Assembly (NCBI GenBank): GCA_949316495.1
Contig: OX439005.1
Coordinates: 44,266,682-44,330,681, forward strand
Direction: 5' to 3'
DNA length: 64,000 nucleotides
Source of the DNA: Amphiduros pacificus
Lineage: Eukaryota; Annelida; Polychaeta; Phyllodocida; Hesionidae
Positions 53,901 to 64,000 of the stretch are shown one piece after another; the first letter of the stretch is position 1, and every line of letters starts with the position of its first letter. Under the pieces are notes generated by a model. It saw only the letters and a program-made list of their open reading frames with translations. It had not been told where the DNA came from and did no database searches. The position numbers and the translations under genes are program-made.

Positions 53901-56900
53901 AAACAGAGAGAATCTTCAATATAGGTCAGATATGTTTCAGAAAGGAACTATTAAAAAATTCAGGGATTTTTACAATATGTATTCAGTAAATAGTGATTAT
54001 AAAATATATTGTTAATTATTGTTAAATATTACTCATTGCCAATATTTATAGATTTGATTTCAGGTGAATGTATCTATGCATTATTTATACTGTGTTCCTT
54101 GTAGGATTTGTGTGGCAGCATGATAAATATGACGGATGAAATGGTAGAGAATTTACACATCAAACGAAACTTAGTGACCAATGATCCAGAAGTCCTTTGC
54201 TTTATTGATGACCTTGCAGACTTTTATCAGGTACCTTAATACATTAATATGTCATATCCTTTGTACTTGTGATTATATGAGATATACATTTGTGGATTAT
54301 GTAATAGATCTTATAAACGTTCCCTTGTCTTATCGGATTTAATTCATCACTTATTCCGGAATATTTATTTTTTATTTACATGTATCAAATATAAAAACAA
54401 ATTGTACGTTTACTTGCAGGGAAGGAATTACAATTTTCCCTTAAATGAAACCGACATAGAGACATTGATGACAAACAACCCATTAATCTACAGTTCAAGC
54501 CTGTCACCATCCATCCAAAGTACCAGATACTTTGAGGTCAGCTTAAAATTATAACAATTCTAATGTTCCACAATGTCCTACTCTGGGGAGAAAATACACT
54601 TGACAAATTTAATTTAGAATACAGAACTGCTGTATAGATAAGATTAATAAGCAAATATTGCTGGGCATCAACACTAAAGTTATATAATGATATGTAGTGA
54701 CATCATTATTCAAGTCAAGGCTTGGTCAACAACCAAATATGAAAAATACAAATTTCTTTTCCTGTAAGAACCCAATTTGGATGTACAATCACCTACCAAT
54801 GCATACCCCATAATACTTGAATAATTAAATAAACATCTTAATTTTTTAGGTGGGGACTTCGTTCTTTTTGTTCAATGGCTTTGACTCAGGACCAAATGCA
54901 AATATGAGATCATATTCGGCACAGCTTGGAGAGGCAAAAATGAGTGGTTCAATTGAAAAACAATTTCCGGGTATATCATTTTTCACATTTGTATTTCCTG
55001 AATAAATCAATACTAAAAGAACGATAGTGAAAGCTGATTAATTCCTCATCTAAGAGATATTGCATCTTTCAACTTTCTTTCACATTTTAATGGAATACAT
55101 AAATATGTATATATGTGTGTAATTGGAATTGATTTTAAATGATTCTTATAAACATTCAATAATGAATATTAATGTGTTCATTGCTTTCCAAACCAACTAT
55201 GCATACCAGGTTTTGGTAAATTCTTTTCCTCGATAAATATCAATAGCAGTGTTTCGGTTATTCGTCGTTGTTTTTGCCCTGCTGTATTTATTTTGCTTAT
55301 CATCTAAATGTAAAAAAATGTGCTAAGAATGTTCATTTTACTCAAATATAAATATTTTAAATAGTCTACATTTCTTATAATATTTTAGTATTCATTTATT
55401 GTTGTATATTGATGTATTGCGTTCTAAGAATATTGGTGTGCATTGTCTATACTACTATGTATTTTAAATTCTATTTATTTAGCATCTATTTATTTAGCAT
55501 AAATTTAATGTATAATCATGAGCCTTCTGCAAACCAAATGATAAGAATAGATCTCAGCCATATGCTTATATTTTGTATTACTGCATAATACATTGTATAC
55601 ACAACATTTCTATTGATCTAATGTTTCACATTGGATTAAAAATATTAAAGTATACCCTGAAATTTAAAAATCTGAAATCTAAAACGATTCCCAAATTGTT
55701 TATCAATTGTATGCCCCTGTTGCTTAATGGCTCATAATATTTGCTGAGAACTGTGGGACACTGTTCATTTCCTTAATTCCCTCTACAGGATCACAGATTG
55801 TCCTCCTAGATATGGACAGAAATACGATTAAATATAAGTTTTTAAACACTGAATTTAAGATTTCACAAATATCCATATTTGAAGGTTATGAAACAATAAT
55901 GAGAAACTTTATACATGGATTAAAGATAGTCTTTTCTCAGGTTCCGATTTCAGCTTTCAGCCCTTTATAGTTGTGTATGACAGAGGCGAGAATTAGCATT
56001 GCAATGATAATACAATGTTTGCACTATCTTAGCTTTTCAGATCCCAAAGCCGACGTAAGAGATATTGGTATATTCAGTTGTGTTAGGGCCTCCTCCAAAA
56101 CGCATTTGAAAATGGCTTGTATCTCTTTCCATACACCATAGGTTGTACCTTTTAGCATCTCCAAGTTTCTAGGGGCTATGTATTCCCCATGGCTCTTTTC
56201 ATATCTATCTCTGCAATTAGATATGTTTGCACAAGCCAAGCTCATGTTCCTCATCATTTTATTCCTTATATATACATTATTGATATATATGTATTTATAT
56301 AGGCTTTCAAATGTTCATATAATAATTTGGTTATTGCAATTTTCAATACAATTCCTATTGTATACATTGTAAAGCATATGTTCGCTTGGTTGATAATTTA
56401 AGTGCTGATCTGTACTGTTGGTGTCTTTCCATATATCTGGTTGTATGTATTGCAGATTATTCCTACTGGTATGGTACAAGGTTACGGTATGCAGCTATCG
56501 TCGTAAACCTGACTGTCAATGCCAGGGAGTTGGGATATCCTAAGGGGCTGCCCATCAGGGATGAGTGGGAGGACTGGATGACAACCACCGTAAGATTAAC
56601 ACCCTTTGCCGCCCTCTATTGGCAGAATATTTGGAGTTTTTGAGTATTTTTGGTGTCGGTGCCTGCAGGTAGCAGCCACTTGGCATCAGATAGATTTCAA
56701 TCTTGATTGTGTGCCACGATTCTTTTTAGCCCCCCGATAATACACAGTTAAGGTGCAGTTTGTAGCTAGAATTAAATAAGAATAGATGGCAAATTATTTC
56801 ATCATGAAACCTTTTGGAGTTTATGAAACATTTTGGAATTTATTTCTCGAATTTTAAATAAAATATCTAACTACATTCCTAAAATTTTCCTTTCAAGAGA

Positions 56901-58074
56901 GACACATGGTGGAATTTGAATTGACCATTCATCATCAGTGATATATCTGTTTTCATACACTTAATCATCAGTTTTAAAGTGGGATAAACTAAAACTAAAA
57001 TTAACAAAATATGTTTGTGTTGCTGTTTATGCAGGTGGCGGGCTTGTCAGCACCATTGCAAGGAGGTTTTCAGACTACTCCAGCATTTGGTTTAGGCGCC
57101 ACCGGATTCAACTTATGGCATTGGCTAAAAGTGCAAAAGGTAGGCATTGTACACTCTACATTGGCTCAAATAAAAAATAAACTTCAGAAACTACATAAAT
57201 AGGGTTTTGATAATAAAGAAATAGAACTGAATGCTTCATTTTCACCATGTACTAGCAATGATGTGTATTGTAGAAACTTGTCAGTTCGGCCGTGGTTGGT
57301 ATAGCTGTGGGTCTCTGTGTTGCCTTACCTATCCTCATCATTGCAACACATAACTTGGTAGTTGGATTGTGTGCCACTCTCATGATTGGACTTATCACAC
57401 TCTCTGTGGTGGGTGTCATTCCCGCGGCAGGATGGAAACTTGGGGTTAGTCTTATTTTCATTTAAAAAATAATAATAGCCAAACTGTGTGATTATGTGAA
57501 CAACTCTTGTATGATAATTGAACATTTTGATATAATGTCAAAAATACACAATATGTGAACATTTTGATTTAATATCAAAAATACACAATATGTGAACATT
57601 TTGATTTAATTACAAAAATACACAACATGTGCACAGTGGAACTGTAATTAGTAATTATATGTTGTTGCTTTTTTTTCTTCTGATCATTAGATATTAGAAT
57701 CTCTCAATCTGGTGTTGGTGGTTGGCCTGGCCGTGGACTATGTTGTTCACTTGGCGGAAGGATATAGCAGGTCAACGGCAAAGGATCGCCTGGGTCGTAC
57801 AAAGGACATGTTGGAAGAGGTCGGCATCTCAGTGCTGTCTGGAGCCATCACAACCCTGGGAGCCTCCATATTTCTGCTGCCAGCCAAAATTATCTTCTTC
57901 TATCAGTTTGGAATCTTCATGTTTTCAACAATAGGATTATCGTTGTTGTATTCTCTGGGTTTATTCGCCACTCTGATGGCAATTATAGGACCTCAGGGGT
58001 CCACAGGCTCCATCAAAGGTTGCACCGACAAATGTCGCTGCTGCAAATCGGGATCTGCAGATCTATCAGCTTGA
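41967..58074 (+). CDS. Dispatched/Patched-type RND-superfamily membrane protein with sterol-sensing domain
   Basis: Eleven exons: 41967-42294, 43371-43536, 50511-51852, 52143-52367, 54105-54230, 54420-54536, 54850-54970, 56456-56589, 57035-57139, 57274-57444, 57691-58074. All have AG/GT borders and consistent phases, giving 1072 residues. Start chosen for its context (AAAACCATGG) and position at the head of the open exon. Layout: cytosolic Pro/Gly-rich N-terminus (1-110), TM1 (about 111-130), large first extracellular domain, TM2-TM6 forming the sterol-sensing domain (about 376-535), a cytosolic loop with five Cys at 536-540, TM7, second extracellular domain, TM8-TM12. TM4 has GIGADD (D441, D442) and TM10 has GLAVDY (D961), the acidic residues that carry ions in RND proteins. 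The family includes Dispatched, which releases lipidated Hedgehog; the true substrate here is unknown, and this may be one of the many invertebrate Dispatched-like paralogues. Gene model confidence is high, function moderate. Confidence 0.9.
42295..43370 (+). other. Intron 1 of the Dispatched-like gene
   Basis: GT-AG intron (GTGCGT ... GTCTTTGCAG). AT-rich, with no recognised repeat or gene. Confidence 0.8.
43537..44103 (+). other. Start of intron 2 of the Dispatched-like gene
   Basis: Sequence between the donor (GTATGT) and the LINE. Frames of about 70-110 codons on either strand at 43630-43956 have no recognisable domain and are regarded as chance. Confidence 0.6.
44104..45592 (+). mobile_element. 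CR1/L2-group LINE, 5'-truncated with RT core deleted
   Basis: The first frame (44119-44616) carries the region before RT (NNMIKSSRNKYFSNTINEN, SCELDPIPTWPL, IMPDE). A one-base shift then reads KMAIIRPLIKKLGLELI. The following RT fingers and palm codons are missing (roughly 0.6-0.7 kb by comparison with the copy at 28271), and the sequence resumes at [12 protein letters not shown]. The second frame (44704-45438) runs uninterrupted through KMKINDDKTEMIICG, LDYGSSLLAGLPKC and LKELHWLPVSARIDF. The 3' end is TAGCGCTATACAAATT with an (ATT)n tail. Same family as the 28.3-30.6 kb element but clearly diverged. Same orientation as the host gene. Confidence 0.9.
46008..46105 (-). other. Exon-like block antisense in the Dispatched-like intron 2
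   Basis: On the minus strand, ACTCTCCACAG is followed by a frame reading QIQDLYLALQVNGIFNSLIE then CTEDTPSASSQDTM, ending in a GTAAAA donor-like site. Composition is coding-like and there is no stop. A partial copy lies at about 33190-33225 and a weaker one at about 46908-46945 (minus). Family not recognised; the existence of copies suggests a repeat-borne or duplicated exon fragment rather than a working gene. Confidence 0.35.
46500..46571 (+). other. Exon-like block, sense, in the Dispatched-like intron 2
   Basis: GGTTTTCAG is followed by a frame GDETYYYPPQQDFSII then SVPATN, ending in GTATAA. It cannot be a simple cassette exon of the host gene, because no reading joins exon 2 (ending two bases into a codon) and exon 3 through it in phase. 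Family not recognised. Confidence 0.3.
47633..47726 (+). repeat. 12-bp tandem repeat
   Basis: Eight copies of CCTGATACCTGG, two of them with CCTTAT. Open in one frame on each strand only because 12 is a multiple of 3. Confidence 0.93.
49451..49636 (+). mobile_element. pogo/Tigger-like MITE, copy 2
   Basis: 186 bp, TA-flanked, with the same terminal inverted repeats and orientation as the copy at 22940-23125 and two base differences by eye: one T/C, and one CG here against TG there (a typical CpG loss). It lies in intron 2 of the Dispatched-like gene. Confidence 0.85.
49637..50510 (+). other. End of intron 2, with an (ATTC)n microsatellite
   Basis: A run of about 19-20 ATTC units lies at 50352-50430, 80 bases before the exon 3 acceptor (TCCATTACAG). 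A 60-codon frame at 50001-50183 contains a hydrophobic stretch, but its only nearby donor would create a stop on joining, so it is not called as an exon. Confidence 0.8.
52640..53346 (+). repeat. Repeat R1, copy 3 (left part, before the SINE)
   Basis: It matches the R1 pieces at 28021-28262 and 30576-30955 (reverse complement) and 32878-33060. The segment 52640-52795 also resembles 53021-53170 (GAGGTTTGCTAACAATG, TTGTTTATTGGTACAGGCC, AACACCCTT), so the repeat has an internal duplication. It lies in intron 4 (52368-54104) of the Dispatched-like gene. Confidence 0.7.
53347..53576 (+). repeat. SINE copy 2, 5'-truncated, with perfect target duplication
   Basis: It matches the body and tail of the SINE at 21001-21306 (TTTCYCACATGAGCTGAGGC, CCTTGTAAATCTGTGA, AAGTGATGTAAAACCCCAAA) and ends in (AAAT)n. 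It is flanked by the 12-bp direct repeat CTATAAAACTGC at 53335-53346 and 53577-53588. The unoccupied counterpart of this site is in the R1 piece at 28021-28262. Confidence 0.88.
53577..53640 (+). repeat. Repeat R1, copy 3 (right part, after the SINE)
   Basis: CTGTGACCTCTGTGATTTCA continues the R1 sequence interrupted by the SINE, as shown by the minus strand at 28035-28075. Confidence 0.7.
54971..56455 (+). other. Intron 7 of the Dispatched-like gene
   Basis: AT-rich GT-AG intron. A minus-strand frame at 56024-56257 has no domain signal. No repeat with another copy in the window was seen. Confidence 0.6.
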
Positions 58075-58980
58075 ACCATATCTCATACTTTCTACCGCAT
58101 TTACTTGAGATCTCATGGGAGTGACACCAACTGGAATCAAAGGATAGAAAAAAGGTATCATTGTGGATGCATTTTTTATATTTTGGCAAATATTTTGAAA
58201 TATTGATTGTTGAATGAGTATATTGGTGTCTTATATGTTTTCAGTAGAGGACCAAGAAATGTCTGCTTTTGACAGTCAATATTCAAATAATATAACTGAT
58301 GGCAATCTGACAAAAATCTACTTAAATACAGTTTATTATAAGGGGTAATTCATGAATTGATAAACATATTTTTTATATAATGTAGCAATGTCTGCACCTA
58401 TAACAGTACCTGATGTATTTTGAATCTAGTATTAATGTCAGTTTTGTATTAAAAGTCCCAATGGCTGACTTCCAACAAACGTGATGACATTACCAAGAAT
58501 ATTTCTGAGATGAGTCATAATTGGCAATGATTTAGAGTCATTACAATGATATTACTACTTACTGGCAGGGGAAAGATTATTATCTTATTTGTGAATTATT
58601 TGCAGTTTAAAATTATATACATATTGTATTTTTTTACACAACCAAAGAAATTGTAAATTTTATATACAACCACAGATAAAAGTACAAATTAATTGTTTGA
58701 CCAGGAAAAGACACTGTTTATCAACATGGGTGAGCATTTAGAATACCCGGTCCACTTAACTCTGTTATGAAAATGATGCTGTCCTCTATACCATTTGGTG
58801 GGGAGGGCATTGGGTAATCGTACATAAATACATACATAAATACATACATAAATACATACATAAATACATACATAAATACATACATAAATACATAAATTGT
58901 TTACACACGATGTATATCCAACAGAATTGATTATGGTAGTCAAGTTGTGTAAAAAATAAAACCAAGATGGTGGAAAGCTG
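58075..58980 (+). other. Probable 3' UTR of the Dispatched-like gene
   Basis: Candidate polyadenylation hexamers are ATTAAA at about 58448 and AATAAA at 58955-58960. A 12-bp tandem repeat (ATACATACATAA units) lies at 58825-58894 within this stretch. Confidence 0.4.
58825..58894. repeat. 12-bp ATACATACATAA-type tandem repeat
   Basis: About six copies. The Tyr/Leu/Cys-rich frames on the minus strand across it are artefacts. Confidence 0.95.
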
Positions 58981-60143
58981 GTTCAAAATTGCCTCATAAT
59001 CTTTTAAGGGCCTAGCATGTAATTATATCGATATTTTTGTTGAAATACTCTAGTTTATCGTGATGTTTTCACAAAAATCTCTAGTTTATCGTGATGTAAA
59101 AGGGGCAATTAATTGCTGCGATCTGTTTATTAGATCGATTCCATTCACTTTTATATTTGTCTTTTTTGGCATTATGTCAATTGTTGTCACGTAAGATATT
59201 GTAAGAAAATGTATTTGTTAGAAGTTGATATTTGATACATTTTCTTGCTCAATATGATATTTTAACAAAAAATCATTACACTTATTTATATTTAGGAATT
59301 ATATAGATATATTAATGTTAGAAATGTATATATGGGATGATGAAATAATGTCATCGAATAATTCGGTATATATTGAATGGCCAAAAAACACAAATGGATA
59401 AATATAAATAAATAAAACTCGATATGTAGATGGAAATTTAAGATTGAATTTGGGTTTCTGCAAATTGGATATTTTTGACAAAGCATTAAAAATTATTGTT
59501 GATTGTGTGGGATTAAAACCTAATTCGCTCTTAATTGATGAGATATCTCTTATCTTGATTAGCTGGGCATCAACAAATGTGTGTCGAAAATTACCTGCAG
59601 ATTTGAAATTCATAGAGGTTTTTCACAACGCCCTGACTTTTGATCAGTCACGATATTTATCTTCCCTTTGCCAATGTTCATGTTTTCATGGCAACCATTT
59701 GATGACTTATTTTTTACTCAAAAACAGAAGATTATTTTATTTAGAGGTTTACCTCGGCATTTGAACAAACTCGGCCTAAATGTTGTTATTCATCCTGAAT
59801 ATTATCATTCATCCTTAATACTATCATTCATCCTGAATGTTATCATTCATCCTTAATGCTATCATTCAACCTTAATGCTATCATTCATCCTGAATGTTAT
59901 CATTCATCCTGAATGCTATCATTCATCCTAAATGTTATCATTCATCCTGAATGTTATCATTCATCCTTAATGCTATCATTCAACCTCAAAGTTATTATGC
60001 ATCCTGAATGTTGTCATTCATTCTGAGGGCTGTCTTTCTGCATGTTAACAGAGACATTTAATACATGTTAATACATGTTTAAATATCTCTGATGTTAATT
60101 ATACTCTGAGGTTGGTCTCCACTCTTATCGGAGAATGTTATAG
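58981..60143. other. Intergenic DNA with a 19-bp tandem repeat
   Basis: 59790-60020 holds about twelve copies of a unit like ATCATTCATCCTGAATGTT (some with CTTAATGCT). Frames around 59299-59764 on both strands have no recognisable domain. Confidence 0.7.
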
Positions 60144-61259
60144 CTTGGAGTAATTATGTATGGAGGCGCAATGCAAGATCAAAAGGGACATCATAGATCA
60201 AAAGGGACATCATAGTTGCCGCCTTGGCCATTGTTATGATGACGCCATATAGGTGCAAGATGAGAAAGTTTGACGTAATTATTTTTCAAACCAATTTTGC
60301 CTGACGAAAACTACAATTTAGAGCTATACATATGACGAATGAAATGCTCTCCTTGTTTCATTGATTATGAAGGTATAATTTTTATTTCTCTGCTCCAAGT
60401 TTGGACGATTTTATGAAAAGTTTTATGCAGTCATATCAAAGTTATGAAAATGAGCTAAAAATTGCCGTTACAACATCAAATACTGATAACACCACGTGTT
60501 TTATTGCAATTTTTTTTATTCGAGTTGATTTTTAGTTATGCGCACAGATGTTGGCAGGTGAGAAAAATATACCATGTTGTTCAGTGAAAAATATTACTAT
60601 TAGAAAATGTAATTTATATCACTGTCAATATATGCACCGTCAGAAATAAATTGACTTATAAAATGTGATGTCATTTAAATTCAACAAAAATAACAAGAAA
60701 ATGCAACAGGAATTTTATAAATGCTATATCATAAACAATATTTTGTTTTAAACGTTTCTGCAAAGTAACATTTACAGTGACACATCTAGAAAAACATGTA
60801 TAAAAAATAAAAGGTTTGGAATATGCTTTTTTTCAGAATATTTATAATTGAAGCCATCAAAACAGAAATGAACAGATTTATTTGAAGTAATTTTGAGTGG
60901 ATAGTATTGTAAGCCTGAAAAGAGCAACTATTCTGCTTTTTTCTATTAAAAAAAAGAAACCAAAATGTGGTATTAAACTACAATAAAACATTGGCCAATT
61001 TATTATTGTTTTAATATAAATGTTCAATTTTCCAGGGAATAGCCTATTCAATTAAAATATCTAAAATTTCACAATAAGATACACAAAAACCTATTCTTTA
61101 TGAAATGATTTTTTTTTTCTAAATCTAAAAAACTCAAAAATAACTTGCAGAAACAAACATTGCTTCGAAGGGAAACGATCCCATTGTTCCAAACAATGGG
61201 TTGCTATGGCACCATGTGCACAATCTACGACATTACAACTCCATTCATTATACTCCAAG
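60144..61259. mobile_element. Inverted-repeat element X, copy C
   Basis: 1116 bp starting CTTGGAGTAATTATGTATGG and ending in the complementary ACTCCATTCATTATACTCCA. Its left part matches copy B and its right part matches copies A and B (CCCATTGTTCCAAACAATGG, GTTGCTATGG). A short internal duplication of GATCAAAAGGGACATCATA is at 60175-60213. Non-coding. Confidence 0.8.
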
Positions 61260-62535
61260 GTCATGAAGGTTAAACGATACAGAAGGTTGTATCCTCTGAG
61301 AGATTTGTGTGAACTGTTATATATTGTTAAAATAAAACCAATACTCTGAAGATACTGTTTTAGTTAATGATTTCTTACATTGAAACTTTATTTGGTGGGT
61401 CGCCTGAAATCGATGCATTTAAAGTCCCACAAGTTTAATAGATTTAGAAACTTCCCAACTTTACTGGGTTAATATTATACCCTTTTCCTGGTGTTGCAGT
61501 TTCCCTTTTCCTGTAATATTCAACTTGCCCGATTCATGCAACGCATTGTGTCGGTACCAACAAATATGCGGTCATTCCTCCAGACCACCTTCACATCGTA
61601 GCCAGTGCCGACCAGAGCAGACCAAACAAGAGCCTGGCAGACCATTGCAGATCACGTGTTTTCCCGTTCTGATAAACGATGTGAGACGATTTAACAGGTC
61701 GTTGCAAGTCGTTTTATCGATCGTGTATAAGTGTGACTGGGGCTTACGAGAGAGGGCTATTAGTTTCACTGAAAAAATATTTTATGATGGCGAAAACACG
61801 CAAAAAGGGCTTATGAACTCAAGAACGGCGAACAAAAGGACAATTAAATTTCCCCAGATAGGCTCGAATAGTTTCTATTATGTTAAGAAAGACTTTACAT
61901 TAGCAATTAATGTCAACTTTTTGAAATCCGAATTACATCATACAACTTTCCTAGCTCTCCGATTATGATCTGCCCAAATTATTTTGATGTTTAGCAATTT
62001 TTTAAATGAGTGGTTGGTGGTAATAACGGTCATCATATCAACGACCAGTTGCTATCTCGTCATACGCACAGAATACAATGTTATAACCCCATTTAAATTC
62101 GTATACTCCTATATGCTCCCATATAGATACGATGTAAAACTGTCAAAAGGCACCTCATATTTGTCATTTGTTTGTCATGTTTTCTCATCTAAGATCTAAT
62201 AGGGACTAGTTCATGTGTAGCGCTGGATTTAAATTTGATTTTGTTTTGATTTCAATTCATTAATTCTTATATGTGATTGTACAAAAAACTATATCATCGT
62301 TTGGTCGACCCCTCAGAGTTTCAATGGCATTGATACATAGAGGGCAGCACTAGTTTATATCAGGACATCACACCATTGTGTATGCGCAACCTATCCTGCG
62401 CATCCCATTGTTCGACCTATTGTTACAGTCGTATAGCAACGGCACGCATATTGATCTTCTGAAAAGTCATAGACGGACGGAAGAGGCGATTTCTCAACAA
62501 TATTTGTTTATTAGTTGAATTTTACCATTGATAAA
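61260..62535 (+). other. Intergenic DNA and probable promoter region of the next gene
   Basis: 62380-62535 is richer in CpG than its surroundings and has TATGCGCAACC and CTGCGCATCCC, which resemble halves of NRF-1 type sites; this fits a TATA-less promoter just upstream of the ATG at 62536. A GC-richer patch at 61540-61770 is unlike the surrounding AT-rich DNA; a 147-codon frame there has no recognisable domain. Confidence 0.35.
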
Positions 62536-63836
62536 ATGGACACAAAGCGAACAGAATGCACCGCGTCGACCTCCGGGAAGCCACACGGGGCAGAGGCCAA
62601 GGGAAAGAGTTCCCGCGCAAAGAAGACCTCCCAATCAAACTCAAAGTGTAAGTCCGAACTTTATACTCAGACTTTCTTTCTATCTTTTTAGATAGTATTA
62701 GTCCAAGATATTATAAAATCCATTGTGTGTGCTTAATACAAAATAACTGCCTTTCTTTTCACGGAAATGGTGAGTACGGTCACTTTTAAGAAGGGAATTT
62801 TCTGAAAAGAAACCTTTTAGCACTGCCGGATATATTTCACAATATGTCTCCGTGAATGGATATTTGTATGTTGTGGTGAATTTATTTATCTGCTTTTAAA
62901 GAAAAAGTAAAGTATTTTCCATCAAGCATAGAGTATGTAAAGAATCCCAGATACAATTCAGTAACTTTGAAACAACTGTGGGATGGTTTGGGTACTTCTC
63001 GGAAAGGCATTTTAATGATCACATATTTTAATTTATTGATCACATTTTAATATAGAAATGGAATTTTCTTTTTGTATCTAATAGCACGTGTTGATAATTG
63101 GTTATATTAAGTCCAATCTTGCATGCCTCCATCATCCTAAACGGAAAATATAACTAGTACCGGGAGACTACGCGATTGCCAGTTAGCAGTTCATTACCAA
63201 AATTTTAACATTCTGATTCTTAATGTTATTTGCTGTGCAATAAGATTGGCGGAATGTTTTAAATGATCATTATAGCTATTTGTATTCATTTGGGAATATG
63301 TGGAAGGAGCCCCGCCCGGGGAGCCCCGACCCGAAGCTTTAACAATGGTGTCACGTGACTTCATGGTTATCACGTGACCGCGCGCTTCAGCTCTACGATT
63401 CTTTGGAACTTTATCTGAATATGCATTGATCTGAATTGAAAAGATTTATGTTCTTTTCTTTTAAAAGTGGAATAAATTAAGAAATAAAGACATTAAACTC
63501 AATTTAACAAGATTAAATCCAGAAAGTTCTCAGATTGAAGTCGATCGACATACATATTGATATTTTTGGGATGACCTTGGTTAAAAAAATTTTAAAATTA
63601 AGTAGAATCCGAAGAAAGCAGGGATGTTGCATATGACAAAGTATCAATTATATCAATTATTTGCATTTCTTTTATTCAATCTTTGCAGTTGTTGGCAAGA
63701 TCTCGTTTGGTGTTCAACGTGCAGTTGAATTAGTTGGCCAAGCCATCAAAAGCACAAAAAGCACCAAGGTGTCCAAGAAGGCAGCCAAACCTGCTGATGT
63801 ATCCCATGATGCAGCTGGCGACGCTGGCGACAACAG
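62536..63836 (+). CDS. Unrecognised basic protein, first two coding exons (3' end outside window)
   Basis: Exon 62536-62647 starts MDTKRTECTASTSGKPHGAE, rich in Lys/Ser, and ends with one base of a codon at a GTAAGT donor. Exon 63689-63836 follows a CTTTGCAG acceptor in phase and reads FVGKISFGVQRAVELVGQAI, then KSTKSTKVSKKAAKPADV and an Ala/Gly/Asp-rich end, followed by a GTTAGT donor. The 87 visible residues have a basic, low-complexity N-terminus and one short amphipathic stretch (about 39-58). No signal peptide or known domain is seen. I do not recognise the family. The ATG has a purine at -3 and G at +4. The gene continues beyond the window. Confidence 0.6.
62648..63688 (+). other. Intron 1 of the unrecognised gene
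   Basis: GT-AG intron. A GC-rich patch with CCCCGCCCGGGGAGCCCCG lies at 63310-63332 in otherwise AT-rich sequence, perhaps an intronic regulatory element. Confidence 0.55.
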
Positions 63837-64000
63837 GTTAGTCGATAGCATCAACCAGGTTACCTCCAACCCTCTCAAACCTTGTCTGGGTTGGTGGTAT
63901 ATAGTGGTTTTTGTTGTTGTTTTTTTGTTGTTTTGTTTTGTTATTTTTTTACATTACTGTATATCAAAGCTATTTCTAGAAATTTCCAACATGTCTCCCC
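63837..64000 (+). other. Start of intron 2 of the unrecognised gene
   Basis: T-rich sequence (GTTTTTGTTGTTG-type) after the donor. No exon is visible before the window ends. Confidence 0.5.

Noticed and set aside
59299-59764. Open frames of about 105 codons on both strands
   Set aside because: No recognisable domain; overlapping frames on opposite strands in AT-rich DNA.
61525-61968. 147-codon frame
   Set aside because: No domain or splice support; the GC-richer patch could be a repeat but I found no second copy.

Overview
The window looks like animal nuclear DNA, most likely from a lophotrochozoan and probably a mollusc. Evidence: AT-rich sequence, many short GT-AG exons in long introns, two metazoan gene families, CR1/L2-group LINEs with (ATT)n tails, a tRNA-derived SINE ending in a GATGTAAAACCCCAAAYAAA-type tail, pogo-like MITEs and long microsatellites. 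No bacterial, organellar or viral gene was seen. The mollusc assignment is inference.

Region 1 (1-18537, + strand): the 3' part of a MAP4K5/MAP4K3-type germinal-centre kinase. I place 24 exons, from the end of the kinase domain (WMAPEV) through a proline-rich linker to the citron homology (CNH) domain and the stop. All splice phases agree. The 5' exons lie upstream of the window. Its introns hold small tandem repeats, a SINE-like relic and one unexplained minus-strand exon-like block (10215-10295).

Region 2 (18538-41966): 3' UTR and then about 20 kb of intergenic repeats. It contains a SINE, a pogo/Tigger-like MITE, a 50-bp tandem array, an exon relic of the downstream gene (26731-26810), LINE relics nested in an older repeat, a 19-bp array, a cluster of long inverted-repeat elements (35510-38843) with a foldback of about 1.3 kb, and a 54-bp satellite of 23 copies in two subfamilies.

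Region 3 (41967-58074, + strand): a complete Dispatched/Patched-type RND membrane protein. Eleven exons with consistent phases encode 1072 residues, with 12 predicted membrane segments and the RND acidic residues in TM4 and TM10. Its 7-kb second intron carries an internally deleted CR1/L2 LINE, a second MITE 99% identical to the first, and exon-like fragments of unknown origin.

Region 4 (58075-64000): 3' UTR, a third inverted-repeat element, a promoter-like region, and the first two coding exons of an unrecognised basic protein (62536 to past the window end).

The kinase and the RND protein are separate transcription units with no evident functional link. Most of what is unusual lies in the repeats between and inside them. 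Exon boundaries and identities were worked out by eye, so coordinates of degenerate repeats are approximate.
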